A stretch of DNA of 64,000 nucleotides from assembly GCA_934101145.1 (NCBI GenBank), contig CAKOPZ010000003.1, positions 1-64,000 of the forward strand, in the 5' to 3' direction. This document shows, piece after piece, positions 45,659-54,967 of this stretch. The DNA comes from an uncultured Clostridia bacterium (GTDB taxonomy: Bacteria > Bacillota > Clostridia > TANB77 > CAG-508). Every line of letters begins with the position of its first letter. The first letter of the stretch is position 1. The notes beneath the pieces are model-generated. The model saw only the letters and a list, made by a program, of their open reading frames with translations, did no database searches and was not told where the DNA came from. The translations under genes and the position numbers were made by a program.

Positions 45659-46481
45659 TTTTACCTCCTTTTAATTTTTTAAATCCTTCAATTTTTCTAA
45701 ATTTTTCATATCTTTTTGTAACCAATTCTTCTTTTGTTAATTTAGAAATATTTTCAACATCCTCTAAAATATTTCTTCTTATATCTTTAGCTATCTTTTC
45801 AAATCTTTGCTCATTAATTTCAGTCGAATCTTCTATTATTTTATCGATTATTTTCATATCATATAAATCTTTAGCTGTCAACTTCATCTTTTCTGCCGCT
45901 TCTTTACATCTACTCGAATCCTTCCATAAAATACTACTATATCCTTCTGGAGACAATATTGAATATATCGAATTTTCAAGCATGTATATTTTATTTGTAA
46001 CACCTATAGCAAGTGCTCCACCAGATGATCCCTCTCCAATTACAATTGATATTGTTGGAACTTTTAGCTTTGCCATTTCAAACATACTTTTTGCAATAGC
46101 TTCGCCTTGTCCTTTTTCTTCAGCTTCTACTCCTGGATATGCTCCTTTTGTATCTATAAATGTTATTACTGGTCTTTCAAACTTTTCAGCTTGCTTCATA
46201 AAACGTATAGCTTTTCTATAGCTTTCTGGATTTGGCATTCCAAAATTTCTTACAATATTTTCTTTTGTGTTTCTGCCTTTTTGCTGTGCTATTACTGTAA
46301 AATTTTTATTTTCTATTCTTGCAAGTCCACAGATTATTGCCTTATCATCTTTTGAAATTCTATCCCCATGTAATTCTACAAACTCATCAAAGATTTTATC
46401 TATGTACTCAATTGCCGTTTTTCTTTTAGGATTTCTTGCAATTTCAACTTTTTCCCATGCTGTTATATTATTACTTTTCAT
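45648..46481 (-). CDS. accA: Acetyl-CoA carboxylase carboxyltransferase, alpha subunit
   Basis: About 277 residues. AWEKVEIARNPKRKTAIEYID at the start, FIDTKGAYPGVEAEEKGQGE, IGEGSSGGALAIG and the ILSPEGYSSILWKD block are all diagnostic. With AccD it moves CO2 from biotin to acetyl-CoA. ATG at MKSNNIT follows GGGAGG inside the end of accD. Confidence 0.96.
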   Translation of the reverse strand: MKSNNITAWEKVEIARNPKRKTAIEYIDKIFDEFVELHGDRISKDDKAIICGLARIENKNFTVIAQQKGRNTKENIVRNFGMPNPESYRKAIRFMKQAEKFERPVITFIDTKGAYPGVEAEEKGQGEAIAKSMFEMAKLKVPTISIVIGEGSSGGALAIGVTNKIYMLENSIYSILSPEGYSSILWKDSSRCKEAAEKMKLTAKDLYDMKIIDKIIEDSTEINEQRFEKIAKDIRRNILEDVENISKLTKEELVTKRYEKFRKIEGFKKLKGGKNVT

Positions 46482-47331
46482 AGTATCTGCCTCCCTTGCC
46501 AAGCTTTATAAGCTTATACAATGTTTCTTTTAATTCATTCCTTTCAACAATTTTGTCAACAAATCCATGTTCTAACAAAAACTCTGCTGTTTGAAATCCT
46601 TCTGGTAATTTTTCTTTTATAGTTTGCTCTATAACTCTTTGACCTGCAAACCCTATCATTGCATTTGGTTCTGCTAAAACAATATCTCCCAAACTTGCAA
46701 ATGATGCTGTAACTCCTCCATACGTTGGGTCTGTGAGCACAGATATATACAAAAGTCCTGCTTCATCAAGTTTAGTTAATGCTTCTGTAGTTTTTGCCAT
46801 TTGCATTAAAGATATAATACCTTCTTGCATCCTTGCACCACCCGATGTACAAAATATTATTATTGGGATTTTAAGCCTTATTGCTTGCTCTATGGCATAT
46901 GTTATTTTTTCTCCAACAACTGCTCCCATGCTTCCCATCAAAAAACCACTGTCCATTATACAAATTACTATATTTTCTCCATTAATTTTTCCTGTTCCAC
47001 ATGCAACAGCTTCTTCTAATCCTGTTTTTTCTCTTAGAATTTTCAATTTTTTAGGATAATCTTCTATTTCTAATGGGTTAGTTGTTTCAATATTTAAATC
47101 AAATCTTTTATATGTTCCCTTATCAATTATAAGTTCTAACCTTCTATTAATATGCATTCTAAAATAATGACCACAATTAGGACAAATATTGTAATTTTCT
47201 CTAACTGTTTCTTTATACAAAATTTCTTTGCACTTTTCACATTTTACCCATTTTCCAACAGGTATATCTATATTTGCTTTTTTATTTATCAAAGCTTTGT
47301 TTTCTCTTTTTTTAATTTTATCAACAATCAT
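46471..47331 (-). CDS. accD: Acetyl-CoA carboxylase carboxyltransferase, beta subunit
   Basis: 286 residues. The N-terminal zinc ribbon CEKCKEILYK ... CPNCGHYFRMH is present, then GSMGAVVGEKI, CTSGGARMQEGI and TDPTYGGVTASFA of the crotonase-like fold. It pairs with AccA encoded immediately downstream. Confidence 0.96.
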   Translation of the reverse strand: MIVDKIKKRENKALINKKANIDIPVGKWVKCEKCKEILYKETVRENYNICPNCGHYFRMHINRRLELIIDKGTYKRFDLNIETTNPLEIEDYPKKLKILREKTGLEEAVACGTGKINGENIVICIMDSGFLMGSMGAVVGEKITYAIEQAIRLKIPIIIFCTSGGARMQEGIISLMQMAKTTEALTKLDEAGLLYISVLTDPTYGGVTASFASLGDIVLAEPNAMIGFAGQRVIEQTIKEKLPEGFQTAEFLLEHGFVDKIVERNELKETLYKLIKLGKGGRYYEK

Positions 47332-47340
47332 TTTCTTTCC

Positions 47341-48681
47341 CTACTTTAATATTTCCTTTTCAATAAATGAAGTATCAAAATTTCCTCTTATAAAATTTCT
47401 ATTTGTTATTATATCAAAAAGAAAATCTCTATTTGTATCAACACCATCTATAACTAGCTCCTCTAGTGCTCTTTTCATTTTGCTAATTGCTTCATTTCTA
47501 TTTGAGCCATATGCAATTATTTTTGCAATCATAGAATCATAATATGGAGGGATTAAATAGCCATTATATATTGCTGTATCTATTCTTATCCCATTTCCTC
47601 CAGGAAAATTCATATCATTTATTTTCCCCGGTGATGGTCTAAATTTTTGATTTGGGTTTTCTGCATTAATTCTACACTCAATTGCATGGCCTCTAAATTC
47701 AATTTCCTTTTGTTTAACTTTTAATGTTTCTCCTGCTGCAATTTTTATTTGTTCTTTTACTAAGTCTATTCCTGTTCGCATCTCTGTTATTGGATGCTCT
47801 ACTTGAATTCTCGTATTCATTTCCATAAAATAAAAATTCTTATCACTATCAACTAAAAACTCAACTGTACCTACACTTGTATAACCTGCAATTTTTGCAA
47901 CCTTTACAGCAATATTTCCCATTTTACATCTTAATTTTTCATCAACAATTGTAGATGGTGTTTCTTCTAATATTTTTTGATGTTTCCTTTGTATTGTACA
48001 ATCTCTTTCACCTAGATGAACTACATTTCCATGTTCATCTGCCATTATTTGAATTTCTACATGTCTAGGCTCTTTTATATATTTTTCTATGTAAATCTCA
48101 TCATTTCCAAACGAGTTTTTTGCCTCTTGTTTTACTAAATTATAATTTTCTTCAAGTTCATTAAAAGAATTGACAAGTCTTATTCCTTTTCCGCCACCAC
48201 CTGCTGACGCCTTCAACAGTATAGGATATCCAATTTTTTCACATACAAGTATTGCTTCTTTCAAGTTGTTTATACTACCTTCAGAACCTTCAATAACAGG
48301 TATTCCTTCTTTTCTCATAAGTTTTTTACTATTTGATTTATTACCAAGTAAATCGATAATTTCTGATTTTGGTCCTATAAATTTTATATTTGATTCTTCG
48401 CATATTTTGGCAAATTGTGAATTTTCTGATAAAAATCCAAACCCTGGGTGAATACTATCCGCTTTTGTAATATTTGCTGCTTCTATAATATTTTTAATAT
48501 TTAAATAACTTTTTTTAGAATCCGCAGGTCCTATACAAACTGCCTCATCTGCAAGTTTTGTGTGCAATGCATCTTTGTCAGCTTCTGAATAGACCGCCAC
48601 TGTTTTAATATTCATTTCTTTACATGCTCTTATTATTCGAACTGCTATTTCTCCTCTATTTGCAATTAAAATTTTATTCAA
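47341..48681 (-). CDS. accC: Biotin carboxylase
   Basis: 446 residues. It starts ILIANRGEIAVRIIRACKE from a TTG codon after GGAGG. The ATP-grasp domain has the Gly-rich loop ASAGGGGKGIRLV and ERDCTIQRKHQKILEE; FYFMEMNTRIQVEHP and the C-terminal GYLIPPYYDSMIAKI are intact. It carboxylates biotin on AccB using ATP and bicarbonate. Confidence 0.96.
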   Translation of the reverse strand: MNKILIANRGEIAVRIIRACKEMNIKTVAVYSEADKDALHTKLADEAVCIGPADSKKSYLNIKNIIEAANITKADSIHPGFGFLSENSQFAKICEESNIKFIGPKSEIIDLLGNKSNSKKLMRKEGIPVIEGSEGSINNLKEAILVCEKIGYPILLKASAGGGGKGIRLVNSFNELEENYNLVKQEAKNSFGNDEIYIEKYIKEPRHVEIQIMADEHGNVVHLGERDCTIQRKHQKILEETPSTIVDEKLRCKMGNIAVKVAKIAGYTSVGTVEFLVDSDKNFYFMEMNTRIQVEHPITEMRTGIDLVKEQIKIAAGETLKVKQKEIEFRGHAIECRINAENPNQKFRPSPGKINDMNFPGGNGIRIDTAIYNGYLIPPYYDSMIAKIIAYGSNRNEAISKMKRALEELVIDGVDTNRDFLFDIITNRNFIRGNFDTSFIEKEILK

Positions 48682-48693
48682 GTTTTTTCCTCC

Positions 48694-49116
48694 TTATACA
48701 ATAGCAAATGTAAATTCACCTTTTGCGACCAATTTTCCTTCAACCGTCGCAATTCCTTCTCCAACTCCTATTGGTCCTTTTTCTTTTATAATTTTTACTT
48801 CAAGTTTTAACCTATCTCCAGGAATAACCATTTTTTTAAATTTCATTTTATCAATTCCTGCAAACAACGCATTTTTTCCTTTATTCTCTTCCTTAGAAAG
48901 AATTGCAACAGCACCAGCCTGAGCAAGTGACTCTGCAATAAGCACTCCAGGCATTATTGGATTTGCAGGAAAATGTCCTTTAAAATACCATTCATCTATG
49001 CAAACATTTTTATATGCTATTGCCATATTTCCAGGTATATACTCCTCTATTTCATCTATCATCAAAAAAGGTTCTCTTTGCGGAATTATCTCTTTTATTT
49101 TTTCTTTATTTAACAT
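48694..49116 (-). CDS. fabZ: 3-hydroxyacyl-ACP dehydratase
   Basis: 140 residues, hot-dog fold. It starts IKEIIPQREPFLMIDEI and carries the catalytic His/Glu in GHFPANPIMPGVLIAESLAQ. It dehydrates 3-hydroxyacyl-ACP. GGAGG precedes the ATG. Confidence 0.96.
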   Translation of the reverse strand: MLNKEKIKEIIPQREPFLMIDEIEEYIPGNMAIAYKNVCIDEWYFKGHFPANPIMPGVLIAESLAQAGAVAILSKEENKGKNALFAGIDKMKFKKMVIPGDRLKLEVKIIKEKGPIGVGEGIATVEGKLVAKGEFTFAIV

Positions 49117-49137
49117 ATTATCCTCCTGTATTTAGCT

Positions 49138-49590
49138 CTAGCTAATGGCAAACAATTTACTTCCATATTCAACTGGTTCTCCGTCTTTTATAAATATTTC
49201 AGTAATCTTTCCATCGTATTCACATTCAATTTCATTCATCAATTTCATAGCTTCTATTATACAAAGTGTATCACCTTTTTTTACAACCTTTCCAATTTCA
49301 ACATATGGATTTGAAGTAGGCGATGGTTTCAAATAAAATGTTCCAACCATAGGAGATTTTACAATTTTGCCTTCAACTTTATCTTCACCATTTTTCTGTG
49401 GGCATATCATATTTTCAGTATTTAATTCAGTTTTTTCTATTACATTTTCCTCAGATTTAATTATAGTATTTAATTCCTTTTCTTCCTTCTTCATACTAAT
49501 TTTAGTTCCATCCGGAAAGTCTATCTCAATACTTGAAAGTTTAGATTCTCCCATATCATTCATAAGCTGTTTTATTTTTTCATATTCCAT
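49138..49590 (-). CDS. accB: Biotin carboxyl carrier protein
   Basis: About 150 residues. An N-terminal helix (KIKQLMNDMGESKLSSIEID), a flexible linker, and the biotinyl domain with the target Lys in CIIEAMKLMNEIE. Its ATG shares a base with the fabF stop (TAATG), implying translational coupling. Biotin is attached by the BirA-like protein encoded in the same locus. Confidence 0.95.
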   Translation of the reverse strand: MEYEKIKQLMNDMGESKLSSIEIDFPDGTKISMKKEEKELNTIIKSEENVIEKTELNTENMICPQKNGEDKVEGKIVKSPMVGTFYLKPSPTSNPYVEIGKVVKKGDTLCIIEAMKLMNEIECEYDGKITEIFIKDGEPVEYGSKLFAIS

Positions 49591-50831
49591 TATCTGCCTT
49601 CCCACCTTTTTAATATAATACTACTGTTATGACCTCCAAATCCTAAGGAATTTGACATAACGATGTTAAGTTTTGCATTTCTTACCTCATTTGCAACAAT
49701 ATCTAAATCACACTCTTCATCTTTTTCTTTATAATTGATTGTCGGAGGTATGATTTGATCTTGTAATGCTTTTATGCAAAATATTGCTTCAACTCCACCT
49801 GCAGCTCCAAGTAGATGACCAGTATTTCCCTTAGTTGAACTTACAGGCAAGTTATATGCTTTTTCTTTAAATACATTTTTTATAGCCATGGTCTCTGTTG
49901 AATCATTCAAATGAGTAGAAGTACCATGTGCATTTATATAATCAATATCATTTGAATTAATATTTGCATTTTCTATTGCTCTTATCATTGCTTTTTTTGC
50001 ACCTTCTCCATCAGGACAAGGTGATGTAATATGATATGCATCTGTTGTAGCACCATACCCAATTATTTCTGCGTAAATGTTTGCATTTCTTTTTAATGCA
50101 TGTTCAAGTTCTTCTAAAACAACAACTCCTGCACCTTCACCCATTACAAATCCATTTCTTTCCTTATCAAATGGTATACTTGCTCTATTTTTATCTGTAC
50201 TACTTGATAAAGCCTTCATATTTTCAAACCCTGCTACACCAACTTCACAAATAGAACTTTCTGTTCCTCCAGCAATAACTATATCTTCCTGTCCCATGAT
50301 AATTGTTTTATATGCTTCTCCAATTGAGTGAGTCGAAGACGCACATGCTGTTACAATCCCCATTGATTCCCCTTTAAAACCAAATTCAATCGCAATATTT
50401 CCAGAAGGCATATTGGCAATTGACATTGGAATAAACATTGGAGAAACCCTTTTATTACCTTTTTCAAAATATGCTTCACACTGATTTTGTATTGTTGTAA
50501 GTCCTGCTATACCAGAACTCACAAATATTCCAACTCTATCAAAATCAGTATTTTCTCTTTCAATTTTTGAATCAGCTATTGCTTCTCTTGCCGCAATTAT
50601 TGCAAATTGTGAAGACCTATCTAATCTTTTAGCTTGCTTTAAATCAAAATATTCTAATTGGTCATATTCTTTTACTTCAGCATCTAATTTTGTTTTAAAA
50701 TTTGATGCATTAAATAATGTAATTTCATCAATTCCACATTTCTTTTGTTTTATTGAATTCCATGACTCCAAAACATTTTTTCCAATTGGAGTAATTGCTC
50801 CTAAGCCTGTTATAACAACTCTTTTTTTCAA
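49590..50831 (-). CDS. fabF: 3-oxoacyl-ACP synthase II
   Basis: 413 residues, thiolase fold. The catalytic Cys is in VTACASSTHSIGEAY, with His residues in NAHGTSTHLND and KGNTGHLLGAAGG. It performs the elongating condensation. It is the only ketoacyl synthase in the locus; no fabH is present. Confidence 0.96.
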   Translation of the reverse strand: MKKRVVITGLGAITPIGKNVLESWNSIKQKKCGIDEITLFNASNFKTKLDAEVKEYDQLEYFDLKQAKRLDRSSQFAIIAAREAIADSKIERENTDFDRVGIFVSSGIAGLTTIQNQCEAYFEKGNKRVSPMFIPMSIANMPSGNIAIEFGFKGESMGIVTACASSTHSIGEAYKTIIMGQEDIVIAGGTESSICEVGVAGFENMKALSSSTDKNRASIPFDKERNGFVMGEGAGVVVLEELEHALKRNANIYAEIIGYGATTDAYHITSPCPDGEGAKKAMIRAIENANINSNDIDYINAHGTSTHLNDSTETMAIKNVFKEKAYNLPVSSTKGNTGHLLGAAGGVEAIFCIKALQDQIIPPTINYKEKDEECDLDIVANEVRNAKLNIVMSNSLGFGGHNSSIILKRWEGR

Positions 50832-50843
50832 TTTTAATTCCTC

Positions 50844-51578
50844 CTACATAACCATTCCACCATCAATGTTTATAACCTGACCTGTTATATATGAACTCTC
50901 TTCCGATGCCAGAAATTTAACAACATTTGCAACATCTGTAGCATTTCCAAATCTTTTCAATGGAATATTTTTAATTAACTCCTGTTTAATCTCGTCTTTT
51001 AGAATATTGGTCATATCTGTTTGTATAAAACCTGGAGCAACTGCATTTACAAGAATATTCCTGCTTCCAACTTCTTTTGCAAGACTTTTAGTAAATCCAA
51101 TTATCCCTGCTTTTGAAGCCGAATAATTTGTTTGACCTGCATTTCCAGTTATTCCTACAACAGAAGAAATATTTATAATCCTACCATTTTTTTGTTTCAT
51201 CATATATGGAATTACATTTTTAGTAATATTAAATGTTCCTACCAGATTCACATCAATAACATCTGTAAAATCAGATTCTTTCATTCTCATAAGTAACATA
51301 TCTCTTGTAATTCCAGCATTATTTACAAGAACATCTATTTTTTCCAATTCACTAATTATTTGTTTTATCATATTGGTACATGCCTCAAAATCAGAAACAT
51401 CACCGCAAACTGCTATACATCTTACATTAAATCCTTTTATTTCATTTAACAATTCCGTTAAATCATCGTTTTCTGTTCTATAATTTATAGCAATATCATA
51501 TCCACAACTTGCAAGTTTTAAAGCAATACTTTTTCCAATTCCACGTGTAGCACCTGTTATAAACGCAACTTTACTCAT
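50844..51578 (-). CDS. fabG: 3-oxoacyl-ACP reductase
   Basis: 244 residues, SDR fold. FITGATRGIGKSIALKLA at the cofactor site, NNAGITRD, the SSVVGITGNAGQTNYSASKA catalytic Ser/Tyr/Lys block, and the C-terminal SYITGQVINIDGGMVM. It reduces 3-oxoacyl-ACP with NADPH. Confidence 0.96.
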   Translation of the reverse strand: MSKVAFITGATRGIGKSIALKLASCGYDIAINYRTENDDLTELLNEIKGFNVRCIAVCGDVSDFEACTNMIKQIISELEKIDVLVNNAGITRDMLLMRMKESDFTDVIDVNLVGTFNITKNVIPYMMKQKNGRIINISSVVGITGNAGQTNYSASKAGIIGFTKSLAKEVGSRNILVNAVAPGFIQTDMTNILKDEIKQELIKNIPLKRFGNATDVANVVKFLASEESSYITGQVINIDGGMVM

Positions 51579-51597
51579 TTTTTCTACTTCCTTCCTA

Positions 51598-52554
51598 TCA
51601 TATTGTTAAATTAGATTTTATTGTCCGAATCGTATTAATTACATCTTCCAAACTTTTGCAATCATTAATACTAAAAATTTTTATCTGTTTTTCAAATTTC
51701 ATCCTTTTAACAAATCCACTTAAAGTCCTACTAGGTCCTATTTCAATAAATGTGTCAATTCCATTCTCATACATTGTTGTCAAGCACTTTGAAAATTTTA
51801 CTGGACTTATAATGTGATTTGATAAAATATCTACTAAATTATCATCATTGTCATAAATTTCGCCATTAACATTTTTTACAACATGGCTATTTTTATGATT
51901 TATTTTGATTTTTTCAAGTTCTTTTCTAAGCATATTTGAACATTCTTGTAATTTTTCTGTATGAAACGGTCCTTCTGTCTTTAAAACACTGACCTTCTTT
52001 GCTCCAAATTCTTTTGCAAATATGCTTGCTTGTTCAACTGCTTTTTCATCTCCAGAAATTACAACTTGACCTATAGTATTAAAATTTGCAGCAGATACAA
52101 AACCTTTTTTTACTTTTTTACATGCTTCAATAACCTTTTCATCATCAATTCCAAGTATTGCAGCCATTTTCCATTGGCCTTTTGGAGTAAATTCTTGCAT
52201 TATTTCTCCACGTTTTTTTACAAGTCTTACTCCATCTTCAAATGAAATTACTTCATCTTCTATAAGTGCTGTATATTCACCAAGACTTAATCCTGCTGAC
52301 ATATCTGCTTTTATATTATTTTCCTTTAAAACTTTAACTATTGCCAAACTTTCTGTTAACACTGCAAGTTGAGTATTTTTTGTTTTATTTAATTCTTCTT
52401 CTGGCCCTATAAAAGATATATCTTTTATGGGAATGCCAGTTATCTTTTCAACACTATCATACACTTTTTTAGCAGGTAAATAATTTTCATATAAATCTTT
52501 CCCCATACCTACTGTCTGTGAACCTTGACCAGAAAATAAAAAACCTATTTTCAA
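51598..52554 (-). CDS. fabD: Malonyl-CoA:ACP transacylase
   Basis: Up to 318 residues. FLFSGQGSQTVGMGKDLYE at the start, the catalytic GLSLGEYTAL Ser near residue 93, GPFHTEKL His and VKNVNG follow the family order. The start is a TTG overlapping the birA stop, after AGGAGG. An in-frame CGG lies ten codons before the stop. A +1 shift there would end the protein two residues later as IGQ instead of IRTIKSNLTI; both ends are acceptable for the family, so this site is uninformative about function but consistent with the CGG pattern. Confidence 0.95.
   Translation of the reverse strand: MKIGFLFSGQGSQTVGMGKDLYENYLPAKKVYDSVEKITGIPIKDISFIGPEEELNKTKNTQLAVLTESLAIVKVLKENNIKADMSAGLSLGEYTALIEDEVISFEDGVRLVKKRGEIMQEFTPKGQWKMAAILGIDDEKVIEACKKVKKGFVSAANFNTIGQVVISGDEKAVEQASIFAKEFGAKKVSVLKTEGPFHTEKLQECSNMLRKELEKIKINHKNSHVVKNVNGEIYDNDDNLVDILSNHIISPVKFSKCLTTMYENGIDTFIEIGPSRTLSGFVKRMKFEKQIKIFSINDCKSLEDVINTIRTIKSNLTI
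51625..51627 (-). other. In-frame CGG near the fabD end
   Basis: On the minus strand the zero frame reads ATT CGG ACA ATA and stops at TGA after ten codons. A +1 skip reads ATT GGA CAA TAA, an immediate stop. Confidence 0.5.
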
Positions 52555-53129
52555 ATTTTAATCCTCCTATTAATTTCTTTTTCAAATATATTGCAAAATT
52601 CAGCTATAACTTCTTCTCTATCAATATCTACTTTAAATTCATTTTTTATAGATGTCGCAATATCTTTTATATCATTCGTAAAATATTTTTTATTTATATT
52701 AATCCCAATACCAATAACCAAATATCTTATATATTTACCATTTATTTTTCCTTGTGTTAAAATACCACCTATTTTTTTGTTATTAATCATAAGATCATTA
52801 GGTTCTTTTATTTGAATATTGATTTTATATTTTTCTTTAAACATATCTACCAAAATTTTTGCAATATCTATTGTTAGGCCATCAAGCCTTTCAATCTCAC
52901 AATTTGTTTGGATATAAAAAGAAAATGCTATATTACCTTTTTCGTCAGTATGCCAAATTCTGCCATGTGTACCCTTTCCTGCTGTTTGAATGTCAGCCAT
53001 AATTACACTGCCATTTATTATTTGTCCTTTTTTGATTCTTCTAAAAATTTCATTTTGTGTTGAATCTATTTCTTCATAAAAATAAAAATCTCTACCAAGA
53101 AAATTAGTTTTCAAATTTCTCAATTTCAT
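52551..53129 (-). CDS. Biotin-[acetyl-CoA carboxylase] ligase, catalytic-only BirA
   Basis: 192 residues without the N-terminal helix-turn-helix, so not a repressor. EEIDSTQNEIFR, the biotin-binding GKGTHGRIWHT, KEPNDLMINNKKIGGIL and GIGININ are present. It attaches biotin to AccB. Its start overlaps the upstream ligase gene by 26 bases. Confidence 0.92.
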   Translation of the reverse strand: MKLRNLKTNFLGRDFYFYEEIDSTQNEIFRRIKKGQIINGSVIMADIQTAGKGTHGRIWHTDEKGNIAFSFYIQTNCEIERLDGLTIDIAKILVDMFKEKYKINIQIKEPNDLMINNKKIGGILTQGKINGKYIRYLVIGIGININKKYFTNDIKDIATSIKNEFKVDIDREEVIAEFCNIFEKEINRRIKI

Positions 53130-54828
53130 CTAAATTAGCCTGCCTTTTTATTTTGTTTGTTGTTGTTTTTATTAAATCCTTTTCAGATAAAATCATACCA
53201 CGAATCGCCTTATACTTAGGCATTTGCCTATTAAGTTCTTTAATCTTTTCAAATAAAACCTTATATATTTCATCATCTGTTTCAACCTTATATGCATTTT
53301 TCACAATTTCTCTATCAAACACAATTTTTACATTTATTTTTACATTTTCTGTATCTCTAGATTGCCTTTTTCCAAAAATAAATGATTCCTTCACACCTTC
53401 TATTTTGTTTACTAAACTTTCCATTTCCTCAGGAAATATATTTTTTCCATTTTTTAAAACAATAACACTTTTCTTTCTACCACAAATAAAAATATACCCA
53501 TCTTCATCTATCTTAGCCAAATCTCCTGTATAGAACCAATCACCTCTAAAAGCCTCTTTTGTTGCCTTTGCATCATTATAATATCCCATTGCAACATTTG
53601 GTCCTTTTACAGCAAGCTCTCCAATTCCTTCAAAATTAATATCTACCAGTTTAGCTTCAACACTTGGTACTGTTTTTCCAATTGATCCACATCTATATTC
53701 TTTGCTAGTTCCAACAGCTACAACAGGTGATGTTTCTGTAAGACCATATCCTTGCACTAAATTAAATCCAAGCCTTCTGTATCCATCTTCAATTTTAGAG
53801 TCAAGAGCTGCTGCACCAGAAATAAATAATTTTATATTTCCTCCAAGTAAATTATGAATATCTTGAAAAGCTTTTTTCTTATCTTTCATTGATGCATTTT
53901 TTAAATTTTCTTCTTTTTCTAAAATCTCCTCCAGTTTTCCTTGCTTTTCTAACTGTTTTCTAATCATCATAAAAATACGTTCATAAATTCCAGGTACGCA
54001 CGCCATAACAGATACTTTGTATTCATTTAAGTTTTCTACAATATGTCTTAATCCATCGCAAAATACTGTTGTAGCACCTTTATATAGAGAAAACAAAAAG
54101 CCAACTGTACACTCAAACACATGATGTATTGGTAATATAGATAAAAGCGTGTCATCAGATGTTATATCTAATATACTACCAATATCCATCAAATTTGAGC
54201 AAATATTTCTATGAGATAATGCAACAACTTTTGAAGCAGAAGTTGTACCAGATGTAAAAAGCATAATGCTCATTTTTTCACTATCAATCTTAGCATTTAT
54301 AAAATCTTTTTTCCCTTTTTCTAATAATATTTTTCCCTTTTTTATAAGTTCTTTTTCAGAATAAATACCATCTTTACTTACAGTTCTATCCATTGAAATA
54401 ATGTGTTTAAGTTTATTGCTTTCATTAAATTTAATTTTCGTTAAAACTTCTTCATATTTTTCAGAACAGAATATGGCTTCAACTTCTGATCTCTCAATCA
54501 AGGATTCTAGTTCATTTTCAGGTAAAGATTTATCAAGTGGAACTACAACCCCTGTACCGCAAACAATTGCCAAATATGCAATTTCCCATTCATATCTATT
54601 TTCACCAATTACAGCAATTCTTTTATCTTTAAGTCCAATATCAATTAGTGCTGTACCTAAATTATCTATCATATCTCTTACTTGTCCATGCGTAAGATTT
54701 ATATACTCTTTTTCATTTTCTTTTTTTCTTATTTTATATGCAATTTTATCTTTGTACATTTCTTTTGTTTTATTTAGCATATCCTTTAAATTATGTATTT
54801 CAATAATGTCATATAATTTTTCACTCAT
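53104..54828 (-). CDS. AMP-forming acyl-CoA/acyl-ACP synthetase (first paralogue)
   Basis: 574 residues of the ANL superfamily, long-chain fatty-acid ligase type. The AMP-binding P-loop LFTSGTTSASKVVALSH is near residue 195, then GYGLTETSPVVAVG, YTGDLAKIDEDGYIFICGRK and the C-terminal Lys region IKTTTNKIKRQ. It probably activates exogenous fatty acids for use by the locus. A second paralogue lies 5 kb away with the same palindrome upstream. It heads the fatty acid operon. Confidence 0.9.
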   Translation of the reverse strand: MSEKLYDIIEIHNLKDMLNKTKEMYKDKIAYKIRKKENEKEYINLTHGQVRDMIDNLGTALIDIGLKDKRIAVIGENRYEWEIAYLAIVCGTGVVVPLDKSLPENELESLIERSEVEAIFCSEKYEEVLTKIKFNESNKLKHIISMDRTVSKDGIYSEKELIKKGKILLEKGKKDFINAKIDSEKMSIMLFTSGTTSASKVVALSHRNICSNLMDIGSILDITSDDTLLSILPIHHVFECTVGFLFSLYKGATTVFCDGLRHIVENLNEYKVSVMACVPGIYERIFMMIRKQLEKQGKLEEILEKEENLKNASMKDKKKAFQDIHNLLGGNIKLFISGAAALDSKIEDGYRRLGFNLVQGYGLTETSPVVAVGTSKEYRCGSIGKTVPSVEAKLVDINFEGIGELAVKGPNVAMGYYNDAKATKEAFRGDWFYTGDLAKIDEDGYIFICGRKKSVIVLKNGKNIFPEEMESLVNKIEGVKESFIFGKRQSRDTENVKINVKIVFDREIVKNAYKVETDDEIYKVLFEKIKELNRQMPKYKAIRGMILSEKDLIKTTTNKIKRQANLDEIEKFEN

Positions 54829-54895
54829 ACATTTTTCCTTTCCATTTGTAAATTTGTATATTTTTTATATCACATTTTTTTAACATAGTCTTTAG

Positions 54896-54909
54896 ACTGG
54901 AAGGTCAGT
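54896..54909. promoter_or_regulatory. TetR-type operator upstream of the first acyl ligase
   Basis: ACTGGAAGGTCAGT, embedded in TTAGACTGGAAGGTCAGT. It is a near match to the palindrome ACTGACAGGTCAGT found upstream of the second acyl ligase. The regulator is not in the window. Confidence 0.6.
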
Positions 54910-54967
54910 ACAATTTTGAAATTTTCCATAAAAAAATACATGCTTTACGTTTCATAAAACATGTATT

